A DNA stretch of 64,000 nt, from assembly GCF_000718165.1 (NCBI RefSeq), contig NZ_JOEY01000062.1, positions 1-64,000 on the forward strand, in the 5' to 3' direction. The stretch comes from Streptomyces fulvoviolaceus (GTDB lineage Bacteria; Actinomycetota; Actinomycetes; Streptomycetales; Streptomycetaceae). Shown here piece after piece: positions 1 through 9,344 of the stretch. Numbering within the stretch: position 1 is the first letter of the stretch; the number at the start of each line of letters is the position of its first letter. The notes beneath the pieces were generated by a model that saw only the letters and a list, made by a program, of their open reading frames with translations, was not told where the DNA came from and ran no database searches. The position numbers were made by a program, and so were the translations under genes.

Positions 1-18
1 GCCCCGCCCCGCCCAGCC

Positions 19-147
19 ATGGCATGTGTTGTGGCGCGCAGGCGACTCGCCGATGAGCAATAGGCGTTGATCGAGCCGCACCTGCCGATAGGCAACTACG
101 TCCTGCCTCGGTCCGCACCACTCCCATGGGAAGGGGACCCCAAGTGA
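19..147 (+). pseudogene. IS5-family transposase, degraded N-terminal remnant
   Basis: Reading from the ATG at 19 gives a peptide containing RRLADEQ, then a TAG at 61-63 where IS5-type transposases have Trp (LTDEQW). The frame continues with ALIEPHLPIGNY and stops at 145-147. This matches the first 30 or so residues of Streptomyces IS5-family DDE transposases from memory. Nothing catalytic is present and no terminal repeats were seen. It is a dead fragment lying downstream of the kdpD stop. Confidence 0.55.
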
Positions 148-163
148 CTCGAAGGGCCCCTCT

Positions 164-2731
164 TCACGCTTCTGCCCTCAGGACGTGGCCGCGGCCGGCA
201 GGTCCGATTCCGGTGTCGAAGGGGAGGCTCGCCGCCCGCGGCAGGCTCAGCACCATGGTGAGGCCCCCACCAGGTGTGTCCTCGGCGTCGAGGGTGCCGC
301 CGATTGCCTCGGCGAAGCCGCGGGCGACCGCCAGACCTAGGCCGACGCCGGTGCCGCGCGGCGAGTCACCGTAGCGCTGGAAGGGTTCGAAGATGCGGCC
401 CTTGGCCTCGTCGGGGACGCCCGGACCGCGGTCCACGACGCGCACCTCCACCCGGTCCGCGATGACGCTCGCCGACACCAGCACCGGGGTGTCCGCCGGA
501 CTGTATTTCACCGCGTTCTCGACGATGTTGGCGACGGACCGTTCCAGGAGCCCCTTGTCGACGTCGACCATGGGCAGCGTCTCCGGGATGTCGAGTTCCA
601 CGCTGTCCTCGGGCACCCCGCCGAGCGCCATGGGCACGACCTCGTCGAGGTCGGTCTCGCGGATGATCGGGGTGACCGTGCCGGTCTGCAGCCGGGACAT
701 GTCGAGGAGGTTGCCGACGAGGTGGTCGAGGCGGTCGGCGCCCTCCTCGATGGCCTCCAGAAACTCCGCCTGGTCCTCCTCGGACCACTCGACGTCGTCC
801 GAGCGCAGGGAGGTGACCGCGGCCTTGATCCCGGCGAGCGGGGTGCGCAGGTCGTGGCTGACGGCGGCGAGCAGGGCGGTGCGGATGCGGTTGCCCTCGG
901 CCAGTTCCTTGGCCTGGTCGGCCTCCTGCCGAAGGCGCCGGCGGTCCAGGACAACGGCGGCCTGGGCGGCGAAGGCGGCGAGCACCCGCCGGTCCTCGGC
1001 GGGCAGGACCCGTCCGGTCAGCGCCAGTGCCATGTGGTCGCCGACCGACACGTCGACGTCCGCCTCGTCGGGGGTGGCGCAGGGCCGCGGGCCGACGCTG
1101 CCCGCGCAGGTCCAGGGCGCCAGCTCGCTCTCCCTTTCCAGCAGGGCCGCCGACTCCATGCCGAAGGTCTCGCGGACCCGGTCGAGCAGCGCTTCCAGGC
1201 TGGTCTCGCCGCGCAGGACGTTGCCGGCCAGGAAGGAGAGGATCTCCGACTCCGCCCTCAGGCGAGCGGCCTGGTGGGTGCGGTGGGCGGCCAGGTCGAC
1301 GACGGAAGCCACGGAGACGGCGACGCCGACGAAGATCACGATGGCGACGATGTTCTTCGGGTCGGCGATCGTGAAGGTGTGGACGGGCGGGGTGAAGTAC
1401 CAGTTCAGGATCAGGGAACCGGCCGCAGCCGAGGCCAGCGCGGGAAAGAGCCCGCCCAGCAGGGCCGCCGCCACCGTCATCGTCAGGAACAGCAGCATGT
1501 CGTTGGCGAGCCCCACGTCCGGGGACACGCTACTCAGCAGCCAGGTCAGCAGGACGGGGCCGCCGAGGCCGACCAGCCAGCCCCAGATCAGACGGGACCG
1601 GCCGAGGCGTGCGCCCCGGTTGACCGGGAGTCCGCGCCCCTTTCCGGCCTCGTCGTGGGTGATCAGATGAACGTCGAGGTCGGGTCCGGAGTCACGGGCG
1701 ACCGTGGCGCCGACACCCGGGCCGAAGGCGTACTGCCAGCCCTTGCGGCGGGAGACGCCCAGCACGATCTGGGTGGCGTTCACCCCACGCGAGAAGTCGA
1801 GCAGCGCGACGGATATGTCATCGCCGACGACGTGGTGAAAGGTACCGCCGAGGTCCTCGACGAGGGTGCGCTGGACGGCCAGTTCCTTCGGAGAGGCCGC
1901 GGTCAGGCCGTCGCTGCGGGAGATGTAGACGGCGAGCACCTCGCCGCCCGCGCCCTTCTCCGCCAGCCGGGCCGCGCGCCGTATCAGCGTCCGTCCCTCG
2001 GGGCCCCCAGTGAGCCCGACGACGATCCGCTCCCGCGAGCCCCAGATGGTGGAGACGCTGTGCTCACTGCGGTACTCGGTCAGATAGGCGTCGACCCGGT
2101 CGGCCACCCACAGCAGCGCCAGCTCGCGCAGTGCGGTGAGGTTGCCGGGCCGGAAGTAGTTCGACAGGGCCGCGTCGACCTTGTCCGGCTTGTAGATGTT
2201 GCCGTGCGCCATACGGCGGCGCAGCGCCTGCGGGGACATGTCGACCAGCTCGATCTGGTCGGCCCGGCGTACGACCTCGTCCGGCACGGTCTCCCGCTGC
2301 CGTACGCCCGTGATCGACTCCACGACGTCGCCGAGCGACTCCAGATGCTGGATGTTCACCGTGGAGACGACGTTGATCCCGGCGGCCAGCAGCTCCTCCA
2401 CGTCCTGCCAGCGCTTCTCGTTGCGTGAGCCGGGCACGTTGGTGTGGGCGAGCTCGTCCACGAGCGCCACATCGGGGCGGCGCGCCAGGACCGCGTCCAC
2501 GTCCATCTCCGTGAAGACGCCGTCCCGGTACTCCAACTCCCGACGCGGGATCTGCTCCAGACCGTGCAGCATCACCTCGGTGCGCGGCCGGTGGTGGTGC
2601 TCCACGAAGGCGACCACGCAGTCGGTGCCCCGCTCCACACGGCGGTGCGCCTCGGACAGCATGGCGTAGGTCTTGCCGACGCCCGGTGCCGCGCCGAGGT
2701 AGATCCGGAGCTTGCCGCGTGCCATGTTCAT
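164..2731 (-). CDS. kdpD: Sensor histidine kinase KdpD
   Basis: Membrane histidine kinase that senses K+ limitation or turgor and phosphorylates KdpE. The 855-aa product has an N-terminal KdpD domain with Walker A GAAPGVGKTY and a Walker B-like VDELAHTNVPGS, a universal-stress-like domain, a four-helix DUF4118 membrane block near residues 400-500, a GAF-like linker, a HisKA motif (VSHDLRTPLAG) and an ATPase domain (NIVENAVKYS, DRGPGVP, GLGLAV). The start is set by an ATGA overlap with the kdpE stop, so translation is coupled. The frame is open for 69 codons further upstream, but that stretch lies inside kdpE. Length and domain order are normal for the family and no lesion is visible, in contrast to the second kdpD at 14.9-17.4 kb. 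Confidence 0.95.
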   Translation of the reverse strand: MNMARGKLRIYLGAAPGVGKTYAMLSEAHRRVERGTDCVVAFVEHHHRPRTEVMLHGLEQIPRRELEYRDGVFTEMDVDAVLARRPDVALVDELAHTNVPGSRNEKRWQDVEELLAAGINVVSTVNIQHLESLGDVVESITGVRQRETVPDEVVRRADQIELVDMSPQALRRRMAHGNIYKPDKVDAALSNYFRPGNLTALRELALLWVADRVDAYLTEYRSEHSVSTIWGSRERIVVGLTGGPEGRTLIRRAARLAEKGAGGEVLAVYISRSDGLTAASPKELAVQRTLVEDLGGTFHHVVGDDISVALLDFSRGVNATQIVLGVSRRKGWQYAFGPGVGATVARDSGPDLDVHLITHDEAGKGRGLPVNRGARLGRSRLIWGWLVGLGGPVLLTWLLSSVSPDVGLANDMLLFLTMTVAAALLGGLFPALASAAAGSLILNWYFTPPVHTFTIADPKNIVAIVIFVGVAVSVASVVDLAAHRTHQAARLRAESEILSFLAGNVLRGETSLEALLDRVRETFGMESAALLERESELAPWTCAGSVGPRPCATPDEADVDVSVGDHMALALTGRVLPAEDRRVLAAFAAQAAVVLDRRRLRQEADQAKELAEGNRIRTALLAAVSHDLRTPLAGIKAAVTSLRSDDVEWSEEDQAEFLEAIEEGADRLDHLVGNLLDMSRLQTGTVTPIIRETDLDEVVPMALGGVPEDSVELDIPETLPMVDVDKGLLERSVANIVENAVKYSPADTPVLVSASVIADRVEVRVVDRGPGVPDEAKGRIFEPFQRYGDSPRGTGVGLGLAVARGFAEAIGGTLDAEDTPGGGLTMVLSLPRAASLPFDTGIGPAGRGHVLRAEA

Positions 2732-3411
2732 CCTTCGAAGCGGTAGCCCATGCCGGGCTCGGTGATGAGATAGCGGGGGTGGGCTGGATCCGTTTCCAGT
2801 TTGCGCCGCAGCTGGGCCATGTAGACCCGCAGGTAGTTGGTCTTGGTGCTCTGGGAGACGCCCCAGACCTCCTGGAGCAGCTGTTTCTGGGAGATCAGCC
2901 GTCCCGGGTTGGTGACCAGGATCTCCAGCAGATGCCACTCGGTGGGCGTGAGCCGGATGTCGCCACCGCCCCTGTGCACCTTCTTGGCCAACAGGTCGAT
3001 GGTGAAGTCGGCCGTCTCGACGAGCGTCGTCCCGGGGGCGAGCGGTACCTCCTCGGTGCGGCGGACGGCGGCCCGCAGCCGGGCGAGCAGCTCGTCCATG
3101 CTGAACGGCTTGGTGATGTAGTCGTCGGCGCCCGCGTCGAGGGCGGCGACCTTCTCGTCGGACCCCTGTCGGGCGGACAGCACCAGGATGGGTACGCGGG
3201 TCCAGCCGCGCAGGCCCTTGATGACGTCGACGCCGTCCATGTCGGGCAGCCCGAGGTCGAGCATCACCACGTCGGGCTGACGGGCGGCCGCGAGCCGGAG
3301 CGCGGTGGCGCCGTCGGGGGCCGCGTCGACCCCGTACTGGCGTGCCTGGAGATTGATGATGAGGGCCCGTACGAGCTGCGGGTCGTCCTCCACCACCAGC
3401 ACCCGTGTCAT
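2728..3411 (-). CDS. kdpE: Response regulator KdpE (OmpR family)
   Basis: DNA-binding response regulator of 227 aa. The receiver domain shows the acidic pair EDD at residues 9-11, the phospho-acceptor Asp-52 (MLDLGLPDMDG) and the KPF lysine. It is followed by an OmpR/PhoB-type winged helix with the typical TPTEWHLLE and YLRVYMAQLRRKLE segments. I chose the ATG at 3411 because MTRVLVVEDD is the usual family start; the open frame extends 30 codons further with no family resemblance. It overlaps kdpD by ATGA and lies 115 nt after kdpC. It is the only response regulator seen in the window, so it is the natural candidate to bind the repeated TTGACGG operators described elsewhere; that link is inference. 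Confidence 0.95.
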   Translation of the reverse strand: MTRVLVVEDDPQLVRALIINLQARQYGVDAAPDGATALRLAAARQPDVVMLDLGLPDMDGVDVIKGLRGWTRVPILVLSARQGSDEKVAALDAGADDYITKPFSMDELLARLRAAVRRTEEVPLAPGTTLVETADFTIDLLAKKVHRGGGDIRLTPTEWHLLEILVTNPGRLISQKQLLQEVWGVSQSTKTNYLRVYMAQLRRKLETDPAHPRYLITEPGMGYRFEG

Positions 3412-3526
3412 GGGCGTGCGCCTTCCTGTCGTACGTCGTCGGGCCGTACCGGCTTCATGACTGCGGGAGTCGGCGGACCCGGATCGCTCCCGGACCGCCA
3501 ACTCCCCTGTGGGTCGTGTAACGCCA

Positions 3527-4195
3527 TCAGCTCTTCGCCAGGAGTTCCTTGAGCGCGATGTTGAGTTCCAGGACGTTCACCCGGGGCTCCCCGATGAAGC
3601 CCAGGGTGCGGCTCTCGGTGTGGTCCTCGACCAGCTTCTGGACCTGGGCGACGGACAGGCCGTTCTTCTCGGCGATCCGGTGGACCTGGATGTCCGCGTA
3701 CTGCGGGGAGATGTCCGGGTCCAGGCCGGATCCGGAGGAGGTCACCGCGTCGGCGGGCACCTCGGACGGCTTCACCGTGTAACCGGTCACCGAGTTGTCC
3801 TTGACGACGGCGGCCTTGGCGGCCGTCACCCAGTCGATCAGGTTCTTGTTGTCGGCGGACCGGTTGGTGGCGCCGGACAGGATCAGCTTGTACTGGGTGT
3901 TGACGCTGTTGGTGCCCAGGCCGTTCTGCGGGCGCCCCTGGAACCACTTCAGGTCCGGCTCCGGGGTCTCCTGTCCCTTCTTCAACGGCAGGTTGTACGA
4001 CTGCCCGATCAGGGACGAGCCGACGACCTTGCCGTCCGCCTTGATCTCGGAGCCGTTCGCCTGGTCGCTGAACAGCCCCTGGGCGATGCCGGTGACGACC
4101 AGCGGGTAGATGACCCCGGTCACCAGGGTCAGCACGAGGAGGGCGCGCAGGCCCGCCCCGAGCAACCGGACGGTGTTGGTTACGGAGTTGTTCAT
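3527..4195 (-). CDS. kdpC: Potassium-transporting ATPase subunit KdpC
   Basis: KdpC is the single-span subunit that stabilises the KdpFABC complex and helps ATP binding to KdpB. The 222-aa product starts with a short cytoplasmic tail, a membrane helix (about residues 12-35, ALLVLTLVTGVIYPLVVTGI) and then a soluble domain that contains the family signatures WFQGRPQ and SGSGLDPDISP. The ATG lies 5 nt after the kdpB stop. Length is normal for actinobacterial KdpC and the gene appears intact. Confidence 0.95.
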   Translation of the reverse strand: MNNSVTNTVRLLGAGLRALLVLTLVTGVIYPLVVTGIAQGLFSDQANGSEIKADGKVVGSSLIGQSYNLPLKKGQETPEPDLKWFQGRPQNGLGTNSVNTQYKLILSGATNRSADNKNLIDWVTAAKAAVVKDNSVTGYTVKPSEVPADAVTSSGSGLDPDISPQYADIQVHRIAEKNGLSVAQVQKLVEDHTESRTLGFIGEPRVNVLELNIALKELLAKS

Positions 4196-4200
4196 GGCCT

Positions 4201-6327
4201 TCAGCCGATCCCGGGGATGAGGGAGATGAGCAGGTCGATGAGCTTGATGCCGACGAAGGGGGCGATCAGGCCGCCGATGCCGTAGATCGTGAGGTTGCGC
4301 CGGAGCATCTTGTCCGCGCTGACCGGGCGGTACTGCACACCCTTCAGCGACAGTGGTACCAGCGCGATGATGATCAGCGCGTTGAAGATGACCGCGGACA
4401 GGATCGCGGAGTCCGGCGAGGACAGGTTCATGATGTTGAGCTTGTCCAGGCCGGGGTAGACCGCCGCGAACAGCGCCGGGATGATCGCGAAGTACTTCGC
4501 GACGTCGTTGGCGATGGAGAACGTGGTCAACGCGCCCCGGGTGATGAGGAGTTGCTTGCCGATCTCGACGATCTCGATGAGCTTGGTCGGGTTGGAGTCG
4601 AGGTCGACCATGTTGCCGGCCTCCTTGGCGGCCGATGTACCGGTGTTCATCGCCACGCCGACATCGGCCTGCGCGAGGGCGGGGGCGTCATTGGTGCCGT
4701 CTCCGGTCATCGCGACGAGCTTGCCGCCCGCCTGCTCCCGCTTGATGAGGGCCATCTTGTCCTCGGGGGTGGCCTCCGCGAGGAAGTCGTCGACGCCCGC
4801 CTCCTCGGCGATCGCCTTGGCGGTCAGCGGGTTGTCGCCCGTGATCATGACGGTCTTGATGCCCATGCGGCGCAGCTCGTCGAACCGCTCCCGCATGCCC
4901 TCCTTGACGACGTCCTTAAGGTGGATGACGCCCAACACCCGTGCGCCTTCCGCGTCTTCGACGGCGACCAGCAGCGGCGTGCCGCCCGCCTCGGAGATCC
5001 GGTCGGTGAGCGCGCCGGCGTCCTCGGACACCTCGCCGCTCTGCTCCGTCACCCAGGCGACAACCGATCCGGCCGCGCCCTTGCGGATCTTGCGCCCGTC
5101 GACGTCCACGCCCGACATCCGGGTCTGGGCGGTGAACGCGATCCACTCGGCACCGGCCAACTCGCCCTGGTGGCGCTCGCGCAGGCCGTACTTCTCCTTC
5201 GCCAGTACGACGATGGAGCGGCCCTCGGGCGTCTCGTCGGCCAGCGACGACAACTGCGCGGCATCCGCCAACTCGGCCTCGGTCGTACCGCGCACCGGCA
5301 CGAACTCCGAGGCCTGGCGGTTGCCGAGGGTGATGGTGCCGGTCTTGTCGAGCAGCAGGGTCGACACGTCACCGGCGGCCTCGACCGCACGGCCCGACAT
5401 GGCCAGCACGTTGCGCTGCACCAGCCGGTCCATGCCCGCGATGCCGATCGCGGAGAGCAGCGCGCCGATCGTGGTCGGGATGAGGCAGACCAGCAGGGCG
5501 ACCAGCACGACCATCGTGAGGTGGGTGCCCGCGTAGTCGGCGAACGGGGGCAGGGTCGCCACCGCGAGCAGGAAGACGATGGTGAGGGACGCCAGGAGGA
5601 TGTTCAGCGCGATCTCGTTCGGCGTCTTCTGCCGGGCCGCGCCCTCGACCAGGTTGATCATCCGGTCGATGAAGGTCTCGCCCGGCTTCGTCGTGATCTT
5701 GATGACGATGCGGTCGGACAGCACCTTCGTGCCGCCGGTGACGGCGCTGCGGTCGCCGCCGGACTCCCGGATGACCGGTGCCGACTCGCCGGTGATGGCG
5801 GACTCGTCGACCGAGGCGACGCCCTCGACGACGTCACCGTCGCCGGGGATGATGTCGCCGGCCTCGCAGACGACCAGGTCACCGATCTTCAGCTCGGTGC
5901 CCGGCACCTGCTCCTCCCGGTCCCCCACGAGCCGCCGCGCCACGGTGTCGGTCTTGGCCTTGCGCAGCGTGTCCGCCTGCGCCTTGCCCCGGCCCTCGGC
6001 GACCGCCTCCGCCAGGTTGGCGAAGAGCACGGTCAGCCACAGCCAGGCACTGATCGTCCAGCCGAACCAGTCGCCCGGGTCCTTGAAGGAGAAGACGGTG
6101 GTCAGCACGGAGCCGATCCACACCACGAACATCACGGGCGACTTGACCAGCACCCGCGGGTCGAGCTTGCGGAAGGCGTCCGGCAGCGACTTGAGCAGCT
6201 GCTTGGGGTCGAAGAGGCCCGCTCCCACGCGGCCCTCGGCGGGCTTGTGCCCAGTCGGTACATCGCTGTGCGGCGCCCGGGTCGGAGTGCCTGTGGACAT
6301 CTCTTCGCTTTCCGTACGAGTGGTCAT
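4201..6327 (-). CDS. kdpB: Potassium-transporting ATPase ATP-binding subunit KdpB
   Basis: P-type ATPase subunit that energises K+ import. From the ATG at 6327 the product is 708 aa. It shows the actuator motif ITGES, the phosphorylation motif [11 protein letters not shown] with Asp-327, the hinge motif [13 protein letters not shown], and the usual membrane helices at both ends. Length and motifs are complete. The reading frame is open upstream into kdpA without a stop, so the sequence as given could also produce a 1,221-residue KdpA-KdpB polyprotein (4201-7866). The ancestral overlap is still visible: a TGA in the other frame (6326-6324) overlaps this ATG as ATGA. I therefore treat KdpB as an independent gene that may also be made as a fusion. 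Confidence 0.9.
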   Translation of the reverse strand: MTTRTESEEMSTGTPTRAPHSDVPTGHKPAEGRVGAGLFDPKQLLKSLPDAFRKLDPRVLVKSPVMFVVWIGSVLTTVFSFKDPGDWFGWTISAWLWLTVLFANLAEAVAEGRGKAQADTLRKAKTDTVARRLVGDREEQVPGTELKIGDLVVCEAGDIIPGDGDVVEGVASVDESAITGESAPVIRESGGDRSAVTGGTKVLSDRIVIKITTKPGETFIDRMINLVEGAARQKTPNEIALNILLASLTIVFLLAVATLPPFADYAGTHLTMVVLVALLVCLIPTTIGALLSAIGIAGMDRLVQRNVLAMSGRAVEAAGDVSTLLLDKTGTITLGNRQASEFVPVRGTTEAELADAAQLSSLADETPEGRSIVVLAKEKYGLRERHQGELAGAEWIAFTAQTRMSGVDVDGRKIRKGAAGSVVAWVTEQSGEVSEDAGALTDRISEAGGTPLLVAVEDAEGARVLGVIHLKDVVKEGMRERFDELRRMGIKTVMITGDNPLTAKAIAEEAGVDDFLAEATPEDKMALIKREQAGGKLVAMTGDGTNDAPALAQADVGVAMNTGTSAAKEAGNMVDLDSNPTKLIEIVEIGKQLLITRGALTTFSIANDVAKYFAIIPALFAAVYPGLDKLNIMNLSSPDSAILSAVIFNALIIIALVPLSLKGVQYRPVSADKMLRRNLTIYGIGGLIAPFVGIKLIDLLISLIPGIG

Positions 6328-7866
6328 GACGCCAGCCCCTCGGCCAGCGGCCCCACCGAGCGATCCGGCCAACGCCAACACGAACACCATCGGCAGGAAA
6401 CGGCCCAGCACCATGGCCAGCCCCAGCGTGCTGTTGAACCACTGGGTGTCCGCGTTCAGACCGGCGAAGGCCGAACCGTTGTTGTTCGCGGCCGAGGTGT
6501 AGGCGTACAGGATCTCGGAGAAGCCGTGCGCCCCCGAGTTCGTCATCGAGTTGCCCGGGGTCGGCAAGGCCATCGCGGCGGCGGCGAGGATCAGCACCAG
6601 CGCCGGCGTGATCAGGATGTAACAGGCCGCGAACTTGATCTCACGGGTGCCGATCTTCTTGCCCAGGTACTCGGGCGTACGGCCGACCATCAGCCCGGCG
6701 ATGAACACCGCGATGACCGCCATGACCAGCATGCCGTAGAGGCCGGAACCGGTACCGCCCGGCGCGATCTCACCGAGCTGCATGCCCAGCATGGTGATGC
6801 CGCCACCGAGACCGGTGTAGGACGAGTGGAAGGAGTCCACCGCGCCGGTCGAGGTCAGGGTGGTCGACACCGCGAAGATCGACGAGGCGCCGACCCCGAT
6901 ACGGGTCTCCTTGCCCTCCATCGCCCCGCCCGCGATCTGGAGCGCCGGGCCGTGGTGGGCGAACTCGGTCCACATCATCAACGCGATGAAGCCGAGCCAG
7001 ATGGTGCCCATGGTGGCGAGGATCGCGTAACCCTGCTTGATGGAGCCGACCATGATGCCGAAGGTGCGGGTCAGGGCGAACGGGATGACCAGCAGCAGGA
7101 AGATCTCGAAGAGGTTCGTGAACGGGGTCGGGTTCTCGAAGGGGTGGGCGGAGTTGGCGTTGAAGTAGCCGCCGCCGTTCGTGCCGATCTCCTTGATGGC
7201 CTCCTGCGAGGCGACCGCGCCGCCGTTCCACTGCTGCGAGCCGCCCATGAACTGCCCGACCTCGTGGATGCCGGAGAAGTTCTGGATCGCACCGCAGGCG
7301 ACCAGGACGATCGCGGCGACGACGGAGAGCGGCAGCAGGATGCGTACGACACCACGCACCAGGTCCGACCAGAAGTTGCCGAGTTCACCAGTGCGGGAGC
7401 GCGCGAATCCTCGTACGAGAGCCACCGCCACCGCGATGCCGACGGCCGCGGAGACGAAGTTCTGCACGGCCAGACCGGCGGTCTGCACGACGTGGCCCAT
7501 GGCCTGCTCGCCGTAGTACGACTGCCAGTTGGTGTTCGTGACGAAGGAGACGGCGGTGTTGAACGCCTGGTCCGGGTCGATGGCCTTGAAGCCGAGCGAG
7601 CCGGGCAGGTGGCCTTGGAGCCGCTGGAGCAGGTAGAGGAACAGGACGCTCACGACCGAGAAGGCGAGCACACCCCGCAGGTACGCGGTCCAGCGCATCT
7701 CGGTGTTCGGGTTGGCGCCGATGCCCTTGTAGATCCACTTCTCGACGCGTAGGTGCTTGTCGGAGGAGTAGACCTTGGCCATGTAGTTGCCCAGGGGGAT
7801 GTAGGCGAGGGCCAGCGCGCCGATGAGCGCGAGCAGCTGGAGGACGCCGGCCAGTACGGGACCCAT
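6324..7866 (-). pseudogene. kdpA: KdpA, 3' end deleted and fused in frame to kdpB
   Basis: Membrane subunit that forms the K+ channel of KdpFABC. From the ATG at 7866 about 500 residues match KdpA, including the selectivity-type segments [11 protein letters not shown] and [20 protein letters not shown]. The sequence runs to [17 protein letters not shown], then the last roughly 40 residues, which carry the final transmembrane helix (GTLPTH... to ...FPALALGP), are missing. In the alternative frame directly after the gap the normal KdpA ending can still be read as [11 protein letters not shown] followed by TGA. A deletion of a length not divisible by three therefore removed the last helix and put kdpA in frame with kdpB. 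The Kdp pump is expected to be impaired unless this is a sequencing or assembly error. Confidence 0.8.
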
Positions 7867-7874
7867 GTCGTGAC

Positions 7875-7964
7875 TCAGAACCTCTCCGGGAAGATCAGGG
7901 CGAGGACGAGATAGCCCAGCAGGGCGACGGCCACGACCAGGCCGACGATGTTCTCGGCGGTCAC
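7875..7964 (-). CDS. kdpF: K+-transporting ATPase small subunit KdpF
   Basis: A 29-aa single-helix peptide starting with GTG at 7964 ([20 protein letters not shown]...ERF). KdpF is the lipid-like stabilising subunit of the KdpFABC complex, and the hydrophobic stretch from residue 6 to 24 with a charged PERF end is typical. It lies 8 nt upstream of kdpA. Its GTG overlaps the TGA of the preceding 27-aa ORF (GTGA), so the two are probably translated together. Confidence 0.85.
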   Translation of the reverse strand: MTAENIVGLVVAVALLGYLVLALIFPERF

Positions 7965-8044
7965 AGCTTCGTCACCCCCTTGGCGACGAGGGCCACCAGC
8001 GCGAACACCGCGATCGTGGTGACAACGAAGGCCAGATCGGCCAT
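7961..8044 (-). CDS. 27-aa hydrophobic peptide, first gene of the kdp operon
   Basis: The ATG at 8044 has a good ribosome site (AGGAG, 6 nt upstream). The product reads [20 protein letters not shown] followed by AKGVTKL. One membrane helix fills residues 4-20 and a basic end follows. The stop overlaps the kdpF start (GTGA). I do not recognise a named family. It resembles KdpF in size and topology, and the strong ribosome site suggests the whole kdpFABC message is loaded here. It could be a second KdpF-like stabiliser or a leader for translational coupling. Confidence 0.7.
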   Translation of the reverse strand: MADLAFVVTTIAVFALVALVAKGVTKL

Positions 8045-8128
8045 CGCGAACTCCTAGAGCTAGAAGAGGTTCGGAAGAGAAGCGGACAGATAGAGGAAAC
8101 CCCGCACCTGGCCGGATTCGGTCGGCCG

Positions 8129-8178
8129 TTGACGACTCCCTTACGGCAGTGCCCGCACCTTTGACGGGACTCTTACGG
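8129..8178 (-). promoter_or_regulatory. kdp operator: two direct-repeat pairs 32 bp apart
   Basis: Written on the plus strand, TTGACGACTCCCTTACGG at 8129-8146 and TTGACGGGACTCTTACGG at 8161-8178 are two copies of an 18-mer. Each holds two half-sites 11 bp apart, and the copies are 32 bp apart. Further CTTACGA and CTTACAG words follow at 8184 and 8198. The near copy ends 85 nt before the ATG of the first kdp-operon ORF. The same layout recurs at 13377, 17470 and 20851. Direct repeats with an 11-bp period are how OmpR/PhoP-type regulators bind, so KdpE is the likely ligand (inference). Confidence 0.65.
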
Positions 8179-8197
8179 CGACGCTTACGACGGGCTC

Positions 8198-9202
8198 TTA
8201 CAGCAGGCGGAAGCGCAGTCGGCAGATGACCGCGTCCGTCTCCCGCCGCACGGCGTGGGCGACGACCGCGCCCCGCTGGTTCTGCAGCAGCCGCTGCCAC
8301 AGCCGCTCCGGCTCCGACTCCGGGATCAGGACGGTGACCTGGGTGGCCGGCTCCGCCGCCGTGACCTCGCGGACGTACGCGGCGATGGGGCGGCCCAGGC
8401 TGCGGTGCTCGCAGGACAGCCGGACCAGCGGTACCCCGGGATCCCACTCCGCCCAGGAGCGCTCCAGCGCATGCAGCGCGCCCCGGTCCTCGGGGTCGGG
8501 GTAGCAGACGGTGACCGCGCGCACCTCGTCGCCCAGGGAGGCGGCCGCGGTCAGTGCCTCGGACGTCAGGCGGGAGAGGGACGACACCGGCACGATCACC
8601 AGGGAACGCTCGCGGTGCGGGGGCTCAGGGATCCGCCCCAGGCCCAGACTCTCCCCGATGCGGGCGTAGGCGCGGTGCACAGCGACGAAGGCCGCCACCA
8701 GCAGCGGGAGCGCGACCACGACCAGCCAGGCGCCCTCCTCGAACTTGCTCGCCGTCACGACAATGGTCGCCACACCGGTCAGCAGTGCGCCGAAGCCGTT
8801 GAGCAGCGCCTTGCCCTGCCACCCTGCCCTGCGTTCGAGCCACCAGTGCCGGACCATGCCCACCTGCGCGATGGTGAAGCCGACGAAGACTCCGATCGCG
8901 AACAGGGGTACAAGGGTGTTGGTGTCGCCGCCGGAGAACACCAGCAGCGCCGCCGAGACCACGGCCAGGGCCAGCACTCCGTGCCGGTGCACCTGACGGT
9001 CAGCCTTCAGGGCGAAGACGTGCGGGAGATAGTTGTCGCGGGCAAGGAGCTTCAGCAGCACCGGCAGCCCGCCGAAGGACGTGTTCGCCGACAACGCCAG
9101 CAGGATCATCGTGGCGAACTGGATGACGTAGAAAGCCCAGTTGTGTCCCAGTGAGGCGTCCGCTAGCTGGGCGAGGACGGTCACGCCCTCGACCGGCTGG
9201 AG
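8198..9202 (-). pseudogene. KimA-type K+ transporter, C-terminal part (split by IS21 element)
   Basis: This is the 3' part of an APC-superfamily permease whose 5' part lies at 12440-13282. It reads from QPVEGVTVLAQLADASLGHN through several membrane helices (LLALSANTSFGGLPVLLKLLARDNYLP; PLFAIGVFVGFTIAQVGM) to a cytoplasmic tail ending in RLRFRLL and TAA at 8198. Segment order, the LLARDNYLP loop and the C-terminal tail (SLGDEVRAV...HRSLGRPI) resemble the Bacillus K+ importer KimA from memory. No start codon remains, because the reading frame enters from insertion-sequence DNA. The protein must be non-functional unless the element excises. Confidence 0.75.
9197..9202. repeat. Target-site duplication of the IS21 element, left copy (right copy 12440-12445)
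   Basis: CTGGAG directly abuts both ends of the element. The uninterrupted gene would have a single CTGGAG there, confirmed by the restored reading frame. Confidence 0.9.
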
Positions 9203-9298
9203 TGGCTTTGTCGGTGACGAGTAACAGCGTTTGTCGATGAGTTCTGACAGCAGTTCTCGATCGCTGAGGCGGATCGTGTCGATGAGTTTTGACACCAC
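9203..9298. repeat. Left end of IS21 element with subterminal transposase-binding repeats
   Basis: After the terminal repeat there are two direct repeats, TGAGTTCTGACAGCAG (9238-9253) and TGAGTTTTGACACCAC (9283-9298). The second is matched perfectly and inverted at the right end (12347-12362, GTGGTGTCAAAACTCA). Multiple internal copies of the binding word are characteristic of IS21-family ends. Confidence 0.75.
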
Positions 9299-9344
9299 TG
9301 TGCTCGTGGCAGCGTCCTCGGCGTACTGATGCGTGTAGGAGCGG

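Noticed and set aside
722..2428. Plus-strand open frame of 568 codons
   Set aside because: It is antisense to kdpD, rich in Gly/Arg/Asp/Val with no domain, as expected of a shadow frame in high-GC DNA.
4552..7752. Plus-strand open frame of 1,066 codons
   Set aside because: Antisense to kdpB and kdpA; low-complexity Arg/Asp/Gly/His sequence and no ribosome site.
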